From Scortum barcoo (taxonomy: Eukaryota; Chordata; Actinopteri; Centrarchiformes; Terapontidae), in NCBI GenBank assembly GCA_023238725.1, contig CM041531.1:17754643-17818642 (forward strand): 64,000 nt of DNA, read 5' to 3'. The notes beneath the pieces are model-generated. The model was not told the DNA's origin. It ran no database searches and saw only the letters and a program-made list of their open reading frames with translations. This document shows, one piece after another, positions 24,531-35,380 of the stretch. Position numbers and translations under genes: made by a program. Every line of letters begins with the position of its first letter. The first letter of the stretch is position 1.

Positions 24531-25795
24531 CGTAAAGCTCTGGAGACATGGCTGAATGGTTTGTGCCCTCTTCTGCTTCACACCGCTTCACTCTCAAAGA
24601 TTGAAGATCTGAGATGCTGTGTTCTTAGCACGTTTGCCTGCCCAAGCTCGCTGTGCAACACGTCCTCATCCCATCTGCTAACAGGCAGGAAGTGTTTTCC
24701 TCATTACTCCGATGATGACTCTACCCACACAACCATCAGATCAATCCCAATCGTTCTGCATCCGTCTCCTGTTGAGATTCTGCAGATGGAGCTGTGCGGG
24801 GGAACAAGGAGCCAGTAATTATGTGTATCTGGTTGGTTTGACTTAACTGGCGGTTACACTGTGTCATGCTGATATATAGATAGGTTTGGTTTCCTGTGGA
24901 GCAGTGCTTTCACAGACATCCTGGCACCTTGGAGCCGTGTGTTGCTCCTCCCTTATTGCAAGGTAAATGCATCAATCGGGGGTCAAATGGTAACCATGGC
25001 TACAAAGCTTTTTATGGTGACACTAAACACAATAGACCAGCAGAAAGGTAATATTTATGCCCAGAAAGAATGAAAAAGCAGAAGGAAATAATTTCAGGGT
25101 TTTTTTTGTTGTTGTTGCTAACACAGAGTTGTTCTTGTGGATAAATTCAATGGTTATTTTACTTTTTACTTTATGTACTTTATTTTCTGCGGTGTGGGCT
25201 GCAACTGTATCAACATCGCCCTGATACAGTTTAAAATGATACCACAGCTTTTCAAAAGCTCAAATGGAATGTTGGAAAATGAAATTTCATTGACAAAGTT
25301 CAAATGTTGTATAAATAAATAAGAGCTACTGTATATTCAAGCAGCAACTGGAACTGGCAGAGAACCAGACAGATATGCAGGGGAAAGGCTTATCATTTTT
25401 GTCATCACTTACTGCAACCTGTGGGCTGATTTTGGGGAAATACACAGATACTAATCTCTTAACCGTGTATGTTTTTATATGATGAATATCGAAACACTTC
25501 AAATGTGTTGCGCTAGCAAACTGCACTTAATAGTGGATATCTTGGAGGTATCCTGTTCATTCAACTAGTATTCTTCCTCAAACTGTATCATTCTTCACAT
25601 AAAAAAAAAAAGAAAAAAAGTGTACTAACACTGTAAGATCTTTGCTTGAGACTGTGCAGCACAAATGGGCTCTCCTGTCATCACATGATGTAAATATGTT
25701 TTCTGTTTTCATTGTCAGGTCATTTTAATCTGTTGGAACACTGTAAATGTCATTTTTTAAGTTATGTAAATAAAATTGTGAAATATCATACATGT
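24531..25795 (+). terminator. tm2d3: tm2d3 3' UTR and poly(A) signal
   Basis: Long AT-rich tail after the TGA at 24528-24530. The best poly(A) signal is AATAAA at 25769-25774, giving a 3' UTR of about 1.25 kb. AATAAA-like words near 25310 could give a shorter form. Confidence 0.5.
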
Positions 25796-27884
25796 TTATC
25801 TAGTTGTACACAAAGTAGTCATAGACTGTAAAAAAAGATATACAAGAACCATGGCTAGATGTTCTCATTTACCCCTTGGTTCATAGCAGTGTTTAATGGT
25901 GCCAGACTGCTCATGGTTTTACAATAAGACCAGTGGTTGGAGAACGGGTCAAGAAGCCATTAGTTACAATGCTGAAGATCACACGCTGACAGCTAAGATA
26001 CTAAGAGCAGAAAATAAGTAATGTGGCATTTATTGTGTTAGTTTGTTATGTGCAAGCAGCATGGTTTGCTTACTTCCATGAGCATCCTTGGCAAAATCTT
26101 AGTTCAGAGTTCAGAGGTCAGCGTCATCACAATATAGGGAAGATGAGCAGAGTGGGCAGTTTGTTTCAAGGGGCCATGAGCTTGGACCTGGACCACTGTC
26201 TCTGTCTGGAATTTGGAGCTCTATTATTAGCAGAGGTCATTTTCACAGATGTCTGTTCTTTTTCTCACATTAAACCCAGTGAGTGGTGTCAGGAGCCGAT
26301 GTTACCCGCAGTGTGTGAAAGAAGGAGGAGGGTGAGGAGGGGAAAACCTAAAGACTAAGGAGCACTCTCTTAACTAGGACTGTCTAAGGGCTTTTGAGCC
26401 AGGCACTAACTTTCCAGAGACAGTTCAACATGTTAAACTGAGAGGCAGTTATTTCAGTTATATGTTTTTACATGACATAATTCACCAGCTGCTACAGAAA
26501 TTTCAGGTCATGTTGCATAATATAATTGAAAAGGAAAAAAAAAAATCAGAGAGGGAGAAAAAAAACCTTTCCTTTCTACTAAGTTCTTTGTATTTTTGTG
26601 TCGACTTTTCCAATTGGCTGATTTGATTGACTGTAAATTTACCCCACCCCAATTCTAGTTCCTCAAATTTGACACCACCCACTCACAGCCACTACAGCTC
26701 CCTCCCACAGACTGATGCAAGTGTGTGTCACGTATGCTCTTAAGGGGGACACTTGAAACGCTCACCTATATTCTGCCGTTTGGAAACCATAATAATTTAA
26801 ATACTGTTGAATGATTTTCTAATCCCCCATCCATGATATACTCCCTCTGATTTGTACTACTGAATGCCCCAGTATGACCCCAGTTTGAGTCATACTTTGG
26901 CATTCTGTGTAGGCATCTGGAGGTTCACTTGCATTACAGTCTGCTATTAGATGTCAATGGCTATAATATTTAAAGCATACTGAATGGATGTTTGTACATA
27001 CCATATCTGTGTATATGCCTGTTGATATGGGTAAATGACTACATTATACATTCATTTAAAGGTCTGTATGATAAATAACATGGTGATGGTAGTATACTTA
27101 GCTGTGGTATGATACAAAGCTGAGTGCATAATGACGTGACATAAACTAACGTCTACAATACTCAAGATCTAACACAGAGTTCTGCTCTTTAACAGATGTA
27201 ATCTGATCCACATCTTACTCATTATGTCCGGGGAAAAAACAGAGTAAAGAGCTAAATTACTGCACTAAATAGGTGTTTATTCGTACATCAGTGGCTTCTC
27301 CCCAATTACAAATAATGGCCAGGGTTGTATTTGGTTTTGCTATTATGTCTCTTTATGATATTCCCATTTTCTGGGAGTATGAAACCCTGCTTAATAAGAA
27401 TTATATACAACTCCATTTTAAGAGAATAATAGTTTAATTTTGTGGTACTTATCCCAAACAGTCATGATTCAAACTGTCAGAATGAACCCTCACTGGGAGC
27501 TGAGCCAAAATATTGTCTGTTAACAGACAGACTGTATCACGACTTCCTATTTCTGAATTGCTAATCATGCAAAGAGGAGAACAAAAGTTTATTCATCCCC
27601 CTTACGCAATCCCACTTAGTCCCTTTGTAGCTCTGAAGTTTGGAGCATGGGTTCAGACCCTCTGTATCCAACACTGCCTAACAGATCGAGTCCTCCCATT
27701 ATGCTCACTCCTACCGGAGATAGCATCTCTAAGAAAAAGAGCATAAACACAATGCTGTAACCACATGAATTCAAAAGTCTAATCACTCCATAAGCATCTA
27801 ACTCTGCTCTTCTCTCTCACACTTGGACAGTTGCTAAGGAGCAGTTAAAGCCATCTGAGGACATGACATGAATAACTGCCTACA
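25796..27884. other. tm2d3-larp6 intergenic DNA
   Basis: About 2 kb with no supported gene. Short open frames at 26023-26358 and 27513-27746 have no recognised domains or splice context. One short inverted repeat lies at 26863-26904. Confidence 0.5.
26863..26904. repeat. Imperfect inverted repeat (hairpin)
   Basis: Arms AATGCCCCAGTATGA (26863-26877) and TCATACTTTGGCATT (26890-26904) pair at 13 of 15 positions around a 12-base loop. Confidence 0.6.
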
Positions 27885-28930
27885 AAAAGTATCCACTACT
27901 CTTGGACTTTTTCATTTTGTTTGTAACACTGAATAACAATGTAGTATTTCTTTATGCTAATCAGCAGAGGGGACAATTTAATGATGTGAAGCTCTACAAT
28001 ATGATCTAACTTAAGAGCAAATTAGCAAAATGATTATGTATGTGCTCACGCCCTTTGCTTTGAGATGCAAATGATCATTAGAGCAGCCAATGTTGTTTTT
28101 AAAAGGCACATAATTAGACGAAATGAGACCACCTGCATGTAATGAAGATATGACAAGTGACTTAAAGATGTATACGCCTATATGTGAACTTCAACAGCAT
28201 TTTCTTTTTAAGATATGAGACATTTTTCAAGATTAATTATCCCTTAAAAGGTTGCCATGAAAAATGAATTGTCTGTGTGAAAGTAATGATTAGCCACCAA
28301 GATGTCTGTGGACACTGAAGGAGTCATGGGGTTCCACAACTGAGCAAGTGCTATGACTGGCTCACGTCTGGGCGAGTGTTGGTAAAAGTAAGATTATCTT
28401 TCAAAACTGAGCTTTACGCCCATCAAACATACTAAATCCTGTGTTTTATTTCCGAAAACACTGCACAACAGCAAATAAACACTGTGTGGCTGCTTTTCTG
28501 CAGCAGGCTGATGAAAGGACAGGTTAACATGAATGCGAAGCAAAACAGACAAATCGTAGAGGGAAATCTGCTGAAGTCTGCAAGAGAACTGTGGGAGATG
28601 ATTTATTTACTGGCAAGACAACAGGCCCAAGCATAAAAACCAAAGTTAGACAGGAATTGTCTTTATTCAAAACAACAATCATTGTGTCCAGTTCAGAGCC
28701 CAAACTTCAGTCCAGACTACAATTTGCGATGAGACTTGAAAACTGTTCACTCACATTCTTCATGGAGCTTAACATATCTTGGACAATGGATAAAAGGGGA
28801 TGTGCACACTTGACAGACCCATCCACATAGCTTCAACTACCATCAAAAAGGTAGGTGAATATTTGTTCAACCAGTTATGTTGATTTAGATATTTAAAATA
28901 AATTTGGATCATTTATAGACTCTTTGGCAT
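27885..28930 (+). mobile_element. Degenerate Tc1-like transposon
   Basis: Plus-strand relic of a Tc1/mariner-family element. The left part (from about 27887) reads like the usual CAAAAAGTATCC..CTTGGACTTTTTCATTTTG end, followed by CCCTTTGCTTTGAGAT and GAGACCACCTG. The transposase part is recognisable at 28565-28760 by TCTGCAAGAGAACTG, CCCAAGCATAAA, AACTTCAGTCCAGACTACAA and ACTTGAAAACTGTTCACTCA, which correspond to the region of the last catalytic acidic residue. The right end (about 28880-28930) matches the usual AATTTGGATCATTTATAG tail. At about 1.05 kb it is shorter than the usual ~1.6 kb and has stops in all frames, so it is an old, internally deleted copy. Confidence 0.7.
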
Positions 28931-29404
28931 TAGTTTCCCAGTTCCCCAGTCCAAAAAGCCTGATTACACCCCTCACATATTTTTATTTATTTATTTATTT
29001 TTCTTTTTTAAACTCAAGACATGTCAAAAGGGTAGCGGATATGGATATGGTATGGCTTCTTGGCATCGCACATAACAGATACACACAATTTCAATATATT
29101 TCTTGAGCAACTGGTCTCTTTCACCAATTAGTCAATGTTATGTTCCTCATGGATGGCTGCTATATCTTATAATCCATCAACTCCCTTATCCTCCCATCTG
29201 TGCAATCCATTAAAAAAAAAAAAAAAAAAAACACCTAAGTAACTGGTGTGTGTGCCAGTTCTTCCTTTCAAGTGGAATCGCTCCTCCAGTCTTGGCACAG
29301 CAAGAATATCTCGCTTACATTTTGAAACAAAAAGAAGCTTGCATCATGGTTGGTTCAGATCATCACGACCACCTCAAAATGTGTCACAAAACAAAAAGAA
29401 CGTC
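28931..29404. other. Spacer between Tc1 relic and larp6 3' end
   Basis: AT-rich DNA with a (TTTA)n tract at 28979-29003 and an A19 run at 29213-29231. The A run could be the tail of a retroposed sequence, but nothing upstream of it was recognised. Confidence 0.4.
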
Positions 29405-30289
29405 GGGCCAACTGCAATTTTAGTGATTTATTTGTACAATAAGAATCGTGCTGTACAAATACCCCAGATCAGATGTAAAGGCGAAAACATAAGAGCATCT
29501 ATTCTGCCTGACCTGAACATCCCTCCAACCTCACCGCAAGTTTAGACTGATGGAAGCAGATATGCCAAGAAAAAAATAATAATAAAGCAGCTATCTGCCG
29601 AACAAATTAACATTTGCAGGGCTAGAAGACACCCTTCCCAATCAAGTGCCAAAGCGTACCGGAAAGACTGAAATTAAAAAAGGCAAAATAAAAACAAAAA
29701 AAAAAAAATCCCATGTCCAAGTTTAACTGTCCAACTGTTATGGCAGAGGAAAGATTATGGCCTCAGTTTAAATAGCATGTAAAAATGAAACTCACAGTAG
29801 ACAAATACAGAAAAGGCATATGGTGATATCTCTATCAGGTCCATGTGCCTATGCCACTTACACCACTTACACATTTATACACCATCCACAGACAATGTTG
29901 TGAGCTACACACAAGACAGAGGACACTTTTCAATTTATAAAAAACAAAAAAAAAAAAAAAGAAAAGAAAAAAAAAAAGTGGAATTCCCTCTCCAACCCGC
30001 CACCATGTAGAACAAATTTAGACAGTAATGGAGGTGACATGGTCCATTTCAAAGCAATATCAATTTATATTCACTCAAATTTCCATTCGTAGATCACTAA
30101 TGTTACCATGGTAACTCAAAACGTCGTATAAAAATATAACAAAGACTGAAAACCAAAGCACTCAACAAAAATATATCTACACAGTCTCAAATGTGGGGTG
30201 GGGGCTGAGCGACATGGCCAGGGACAGCTCCAGTCTCCAATCCATCATCATTTCTGTGGGAGGAGGAATGCACAAGGATGCTCCACAAA
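29405..30289 (-). terminator. larp6: larp6 3' UTR and poly(A) signal
   Basis: Minus-strand sequence after the larp6 stop. An AATAAA (plus-strand TTTATT at 29427-29432) lies about 860 bases past the stop, so cleavage near 29405-29412 is likely. Several A-rich runs (29697-29708, 29940-29977 on the plus strand) lie inside. Confidence 0.5.
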
Positions 30290-33200
30290 TCAAGTCTGAG
30301 TAGCAGTAGTCTTTCCCCTCTCACTAATAGTGACACAGTGAAAGCCACGGGTGCCATCGGGACCCCTTGGCAGCCTCATCACCCCTGGTGGCAGGCCATC
30401 GGCGTTCTGGATCTTTCTACCCAGCATCGGGCTTCCAACCGGACTGCTCTCCTGAGACGCCACCTGTTTGCGCCGCTGAACCCACGGGCTCCCTGAAGGT
30501 GTGAGGCTACTGTCCGAGGAGTAGTCTGCCCAGCGGCGCCCGGGCTCAGGGCTCAGTCTGCCCTCGCTGGCTAAGGGGGACTTGTGGGCATGGGGAGATT
30601 TGCGCTGAGAGCAGGGGCTGGCACGGGGGCTAGACCAGGGACTGTTACGCGGGGACATGCTAGGACTCAGGTGATTGTTCTGGAAGCTGATGCCTGCAGT
30701 GGTAGGGCTGAGCTTGTTGCAGGACTGGGACTTTCTGGCCAGCCTGGGGGACGTAGGGGTGCTCTCCGTCTCGGAGGAGCTGCAGGCTGAGTCGTCCCCG
30801 TGGTACTGGAGCTCTCGCACTCTGCTGTTGAGCGAGCGACTTTTGCGCATCCCTCCCTCCTCACGCGGCCGCTCTTTGGGCACCTTCTTTTTGGGAGGCT
30901 TGGTGCCAATCAGGACTACTTTCAACCCCAGCGAACTGGCCCCTCCATCCTCACTCCCAACAGCTTCGTTGGCTTTCACAGCCGCCTCCACCTCCTCGAA
31001 CTCCACGATGGCACACTCCTCCGTGCCTAGCTGACTGTAGCGGCCACTCAGCCTCTTCAGGTCGGCGGGCAGGTCCTTCCCCGGCTTCAGGACTCTGACA
31101 GAGGCGATTGCGCCGTACGTTCCGAACGCCTTCAGCAACAGCTTCATCAGCTGCTCCTGCTGAGTGGCTCCTCCCTCGTTGCCTCCATTATCCTTGGTGA
31201 GAGCTGCCAGCTCTGGCCACCTCTGCAAATCACTTAACAGCAGCATGCGGCTAGGCAACGACTCGCTGGCAAAGACTGGCACTGCGGATTTACGCCGCAC
31301 CTTACGCCCCTCATCGTTCAGCTCAAGTATCTTTGAGTGTCTCAGAGCATAGGCAGTTGTTCTCCAGTCACGAGTCAAGTGTTTCACCTGCAAAGAGACA
31401 ATGCTTGTGTTACATGGGTGAGATGCTAAGTGGCTTAAGAGGGTCTTCTCAAACATTTTGGCACAAATCTGATACCTGCGACAGTTTCTTTTTGAGTTAT
31501 GAAGCTTCACTTAAAATAATGTCTAAACAATAACTTAAGCCTGTCAGCATCATCAATCAGGAGTGTGTAATGCCTTTCTTTCAGTCACACTTCCTGAATC
31601 AACATCTATACTGATGGCATTAGAAGGATTCAACACACAAGCATCTTGGCATCACCGTATTACTTATCAGTTCAGTGTATAATTTGGTCAGATTTAAAAT
31701 GTGCAACCTCACTGTTGACAAGCTCACATCTGAGTCCTTGTTTATATTAAAAACAAGCATGTGCAGTGGGACACAGCTCACTTGTGGCATAAACAGATGA
31801 AATAAATTTAAAAAAAATCTGTATGCATGAGCCTTAAGTAGCACCAGCTGTTGTGAATAAATTTTAGAATACCATTGCATCCCCAACAACACTGTATTGC
31901 ATCACTAAAAACATCCAGTCATCATTATTCAGTTCTCAATTTATCAGACTTGACGTCAGTGGGAATTAAAAATGGCAAAAAATGGCTCAGAGCTTTATCC
32001 AGATTCCAATTATAAAACCGATTCCTCAGCCTCATTTTAACCCCATGTGTACATTTTAGTGAGTGGTCAAATATCATTTATGTAGATTTAGTATACATTA
32101 TATTATCTTGACTATCAGCTCAGACACATTAATATACAACATTAAAGCACATAATAAGCCACCAGTGGACAACAGGCACTACTGTACCATTGCAGCAAAG
32201 GCTGTGTGTGCAGTTTAAAGCTTTATCATTAGGACGGGTAGTTCCCAAGTAGATGTATATGTATATGTGTATGTGTATATGTATATGTATATGTATATGT
32301 GCTTGACGTGACAGTGGTTACCTTTTTGAACGAAGTGAGCAACTTGACGCTGACAAACCCGAGCTTGTTGCGTCTGACATGTTTGAGAAGGAAAGCATCG
32401 TGCTCCAGGTTCTCATCGGACAGGTAGTACTCGATCTGGGCCACCAACTTCTGGATGAGCTCTGGGTCTGGGGGCTGCCAGCTCTCCTCCTCCAGCTCCC
32501 CTCCACTGGTCCCGGCGCCGCTGTGCGTGGGAAGACAACAGGCATGGTGTTCAGCAGCATATCCTCTCTATTACATCATTGAAACAGCAGAATTCTTCCC
32601 ATCCTGAACTGCCAAAATTACAACTGTTACACATTTCACTTTCATTAATACAATAAGACAGAGGCTTACAAGTTGTTGGCAGGAATACGTCCTCATCCTG
32701 CCATTTCCATCTGCAATTTGTCCTTGCAGCAGTTCACAAGCTGCGTCTCCAGTCAGTCACCATGCCTCAGTGCCAGACCTCAACAACACCGTGTCTCACC
32801 AGGCCTGAAACTGCCAAGACCTCTCCATCTGAGGGGCACAGAGTCACAGGCTCTCCCTCCCACACAGAATATGGTGCCTTACCAAAAATCAGCCTCACAC
32901 AGTTTGCTTAAACTGGTACCGACACAGCATAGCTGAAGCTTTCAGGCACAATCTGATCTCAGCCAGACACCTGGCTGGCGCTGTGAAGCAGTCAGGTAGC
33001 CCTGCGGATTTAGAGTGAGGGTCTGAATGAAATTTTGTGGATGACTCATCACCTCCTCCCCTCTTTCCCTCCCGCGTACGCCCTTAGTCAACAGCTTTCT
33101 AGCCGGCTGACCGCACAGCTGGCACAAGCCCACAGCTTCCTCAGGACTAAAGACAACCACAAGCTGAGCTTTTTTTTTTTTTGGGGGGGGGGGGGGCATC

Positions 33201-34573
33201 ACTGTCATCACATTCGCAAGATAATTTTAACATGTGAATTAGAGAAAACGCAGTGCAGGTATCAGGGAGGGTGGAGGATTTTATTTTAAATATGAAGTTG
33301 ACAGCGCACTGCCAGTCTCTCTGGAGATCAGCCACATGTAGACATGTGAGTTGAAAGCATGCTTCCAATCAGATGTTCAGTGTTGTTAAAATACACCATG
33401 TGTGAACAATGTGCCACAAAGCACCAGCCTTCACAGGTGACACATAAGCTCTTTGTGCCAGAGAACTATTAGAGTGACCCTATGAGCAGACAGAAACGTT
33501 TGGTATGGACAGAGCAATTTATTTGCCCCTTTGGCCTTTCTATCACTGACTCACTCTTTGCGCACTGGTCCAAGTAGAGAACTTATAGGCCAGAGGATAA
33601 AAATAGCAGGCCATGACGCAGGGGAATTAGATTAAAGTGAAGGTGCCATCCTTTCTCCCTCTCTCTCTCTCCCTGTCTCTCTCTGTCTCTCAGTCTCTCA
33701 GGTGGTGGTTTAACAGCACTGATGCTGCCTACAGGTGGTTAAACACAGCCATCCCACCCAGGAGATAATAATATCCCTCGAGTATGTCTGTGCGGATTTA
33801 CACTCCCACTGGTGAGCATCTATTGTCCCGCTAGCACATGGCCATGTTTTTCTTTTTTTCCCCTTTGTCTTTTGTTGTCACTGTAATACACCTGTCGAGG
33901 CTGCAGCTCATTTTTGCAGCACCTTTCTTTAGACACAGCTGGCATTCCTCCAGTGAAACTAAACCACCCAGCTGTACCCACGCTGCTGCTCTGCGTGTGC
34001 TGGCAGCTCCCCAGCTCAAGTTAGGGCCAATACAGTAAGGCTATAAAATCCCAAGCAAGAATAGACTAGTGGGGGGCTCCAATAACCTTGACACCAAGAG
34101 TAGAAAGTGTCATTCATCTGTCAACCTCACTGAGCCCAGTGTGCCCACTTTTGTTTTGGGGGGGATGCACCCACTTACTGAGTAACAAATGAATGAGAGT
34201 AAAAGTCTGTCAAAGGCATCCGTTTTCCATTTGAGTGCCAAAAATGGTGATATGAGTAACTTCATTTGATCAGATCCCCGCACGCACGACTATTGGGACA
34301 GTTCACTCAGAAGTGGCACAACTCAAACCTGGATTTGTCGTGTCGTCCGATCTCGTCCTCGCTACAGCTGCCCCCGAGGAAGTCCAGATTGTTGGAGGAC
34401 ACTTCCTCGGGCTCCTCGTCCTCCGCCGCCTGAATGGCCACCGTGATCGTCACCGTCCCCATCTCCTGCGTGTGCTGATCCACGGTGATTACCTCATCGA
34501 CGCCCCGCTCCGCTGACGCATCCGGGGCGCGCTCCGCCGGTCTGGGCTCGGGGATCCCCGCGGACCCGCTCAT
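30290..34573 (-). CDS. larp6: La-related protein 6, complete
   Basis: LARP6 binds the 5' stem-loop of type I collagen mRNAs and controls their translation (family knowledge). Three coding exons: 34573-34329, 32520-32322 and 31387-30290, joining in phase to 513 residues; human is 491. An acidic N-terminus (TVTITVAIQAAEDEEPEE) precedes the La motif (about 97-180, with QIEYYLSDENLEHDAF and HVRRNKLGFVSVKLLTSFKK). An RRM follows (about 194-305, ending in KVVLIGTKPPKKK), then a long Ser/Pro-rich region, and the C-terminal LSA/SUZ-C motif (PPGVMRLPRGPDGTRGF, about 480-498). Exon 1 ends at a weak donor, GTTTGA. The ATG at 34573 has A at -3. The reading frame stays open far upstream, so a longer N-terminus is possible. 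Which teleost copy (larp6a or larp6b) this is cannot be settled here. Head-to-head with lrrc49, as in human. Confidence 0.95.
31388..32321 (-). other. larp6 intron 2
   Basis: A 934-base intron with no exon; holds the TATATG microsatellite at 32253-32301 close to the exon 2 donor. Confidence 0.7.
32253..32301. repeat. (TATATG)n microsatellite
   Basis: Repeated TATATG/TGTATG units over about 49 bases, about 20 bases from the larp6 exon 2 donor (in the intron). Confidence 0.9.
32521..34328 (-). other. larp6 intron 1
   Basis: A 1.8 kb intron. It has a T12-G14 homopolymer pair (33171-33196), a CT-rich tract (33653-33700) and no recognised element. Confidence 0.6.
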
Positions 34574-35380
34574 GTTCCTCGAGTAAGTCAAGGTGCTCCC
34601 ACCCGCTCCCTTCCCTTGCTCGGGTGTTGAAGCAGCAGCAGGAGAAGGAGGAGGAGGAGCAGCAGCGGCGGCGCCTCCCTGGGAGCGTTTAATCTTACTC
34701 GAGTCGCAGTCGCAGGCAGGATACGGGGTGCGTAAAGCCGCTCGACGCCTCTTCGGGCACCAGCGATGGCGGAGAAGGACCCAGGGGGCTCCGAAGACGC
34801 GCTCCACGGCTCGCCAGAGACCCCCGATCCAGATCCGACCCGAAGGAGGGCCCTGAGGAGCAGCGGGGCTCTTTGCAGCCGGAGAGGCGCAGCCTGGAAG
34901 TGCTGAGACCGACGGGCTGGAGCCTCCTTGGGCTTCTGCTGCCGCCGCCGCTGCCACTGCTGCTACTTCCTCATATGTAAGAGGCTTTCTGCTTTTGAAA
35001 CGAGCTCTGGGATTGGGCAGCGTCTCTTCGCACTCGCTCCCAGCCCACAAGCAAAAGCTGACACAAAGCCAAGGGGGAGGCAGGAGGAAGGAGAGGCAGC
35101 GCATGAAGGCGTTCACCAAGGCGTGCATGTTTTTCTTTTCCTTTTTTTCAGTGTTTTTTTTTTTTATTCCTCCCACAGATTTTTGCACACAGAGTGCTGT
35201 CTTTTACTGTCAAAGACACGACTGGCCCGCTTGCGTGGCTCTAAGTAGGGGAGCGACTTCACGTGTTCCTCTCTAATTGGGAAATTGCCGTGCCAAGGAC
35301 GACCCCTTCTCTAACGTCGCTAATTGGATAATGGGCTTTTCAGCGTCTCTGTGCAAGCGGAGCGTGTACCTCGAGGAAAG
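34574..35380 (-). promoter_or_regulatory. larp6: larp6 GC-rich 5' leader and promoter
   Basis: GC- and CpG-rich leader next to exon 1 (34574-35060), typical of a CpG-island promoter. Upstream are an E-box CACGTG (35260-35265) and two CCAATTAG words read on the minus strand (plus TAATTGG at 35274-35280 and 35321-35327). Their spacing of 47 bases and orientation suit CCAAT-box use. The transcription start is not visible. Confidence 0.5.

Noticed and set aside
30584..31034. Plus-strand open frames over larp6 exon 3
   Set aside because: Antisense shadows of the Ser/Pro-rich larp6 coding exon.
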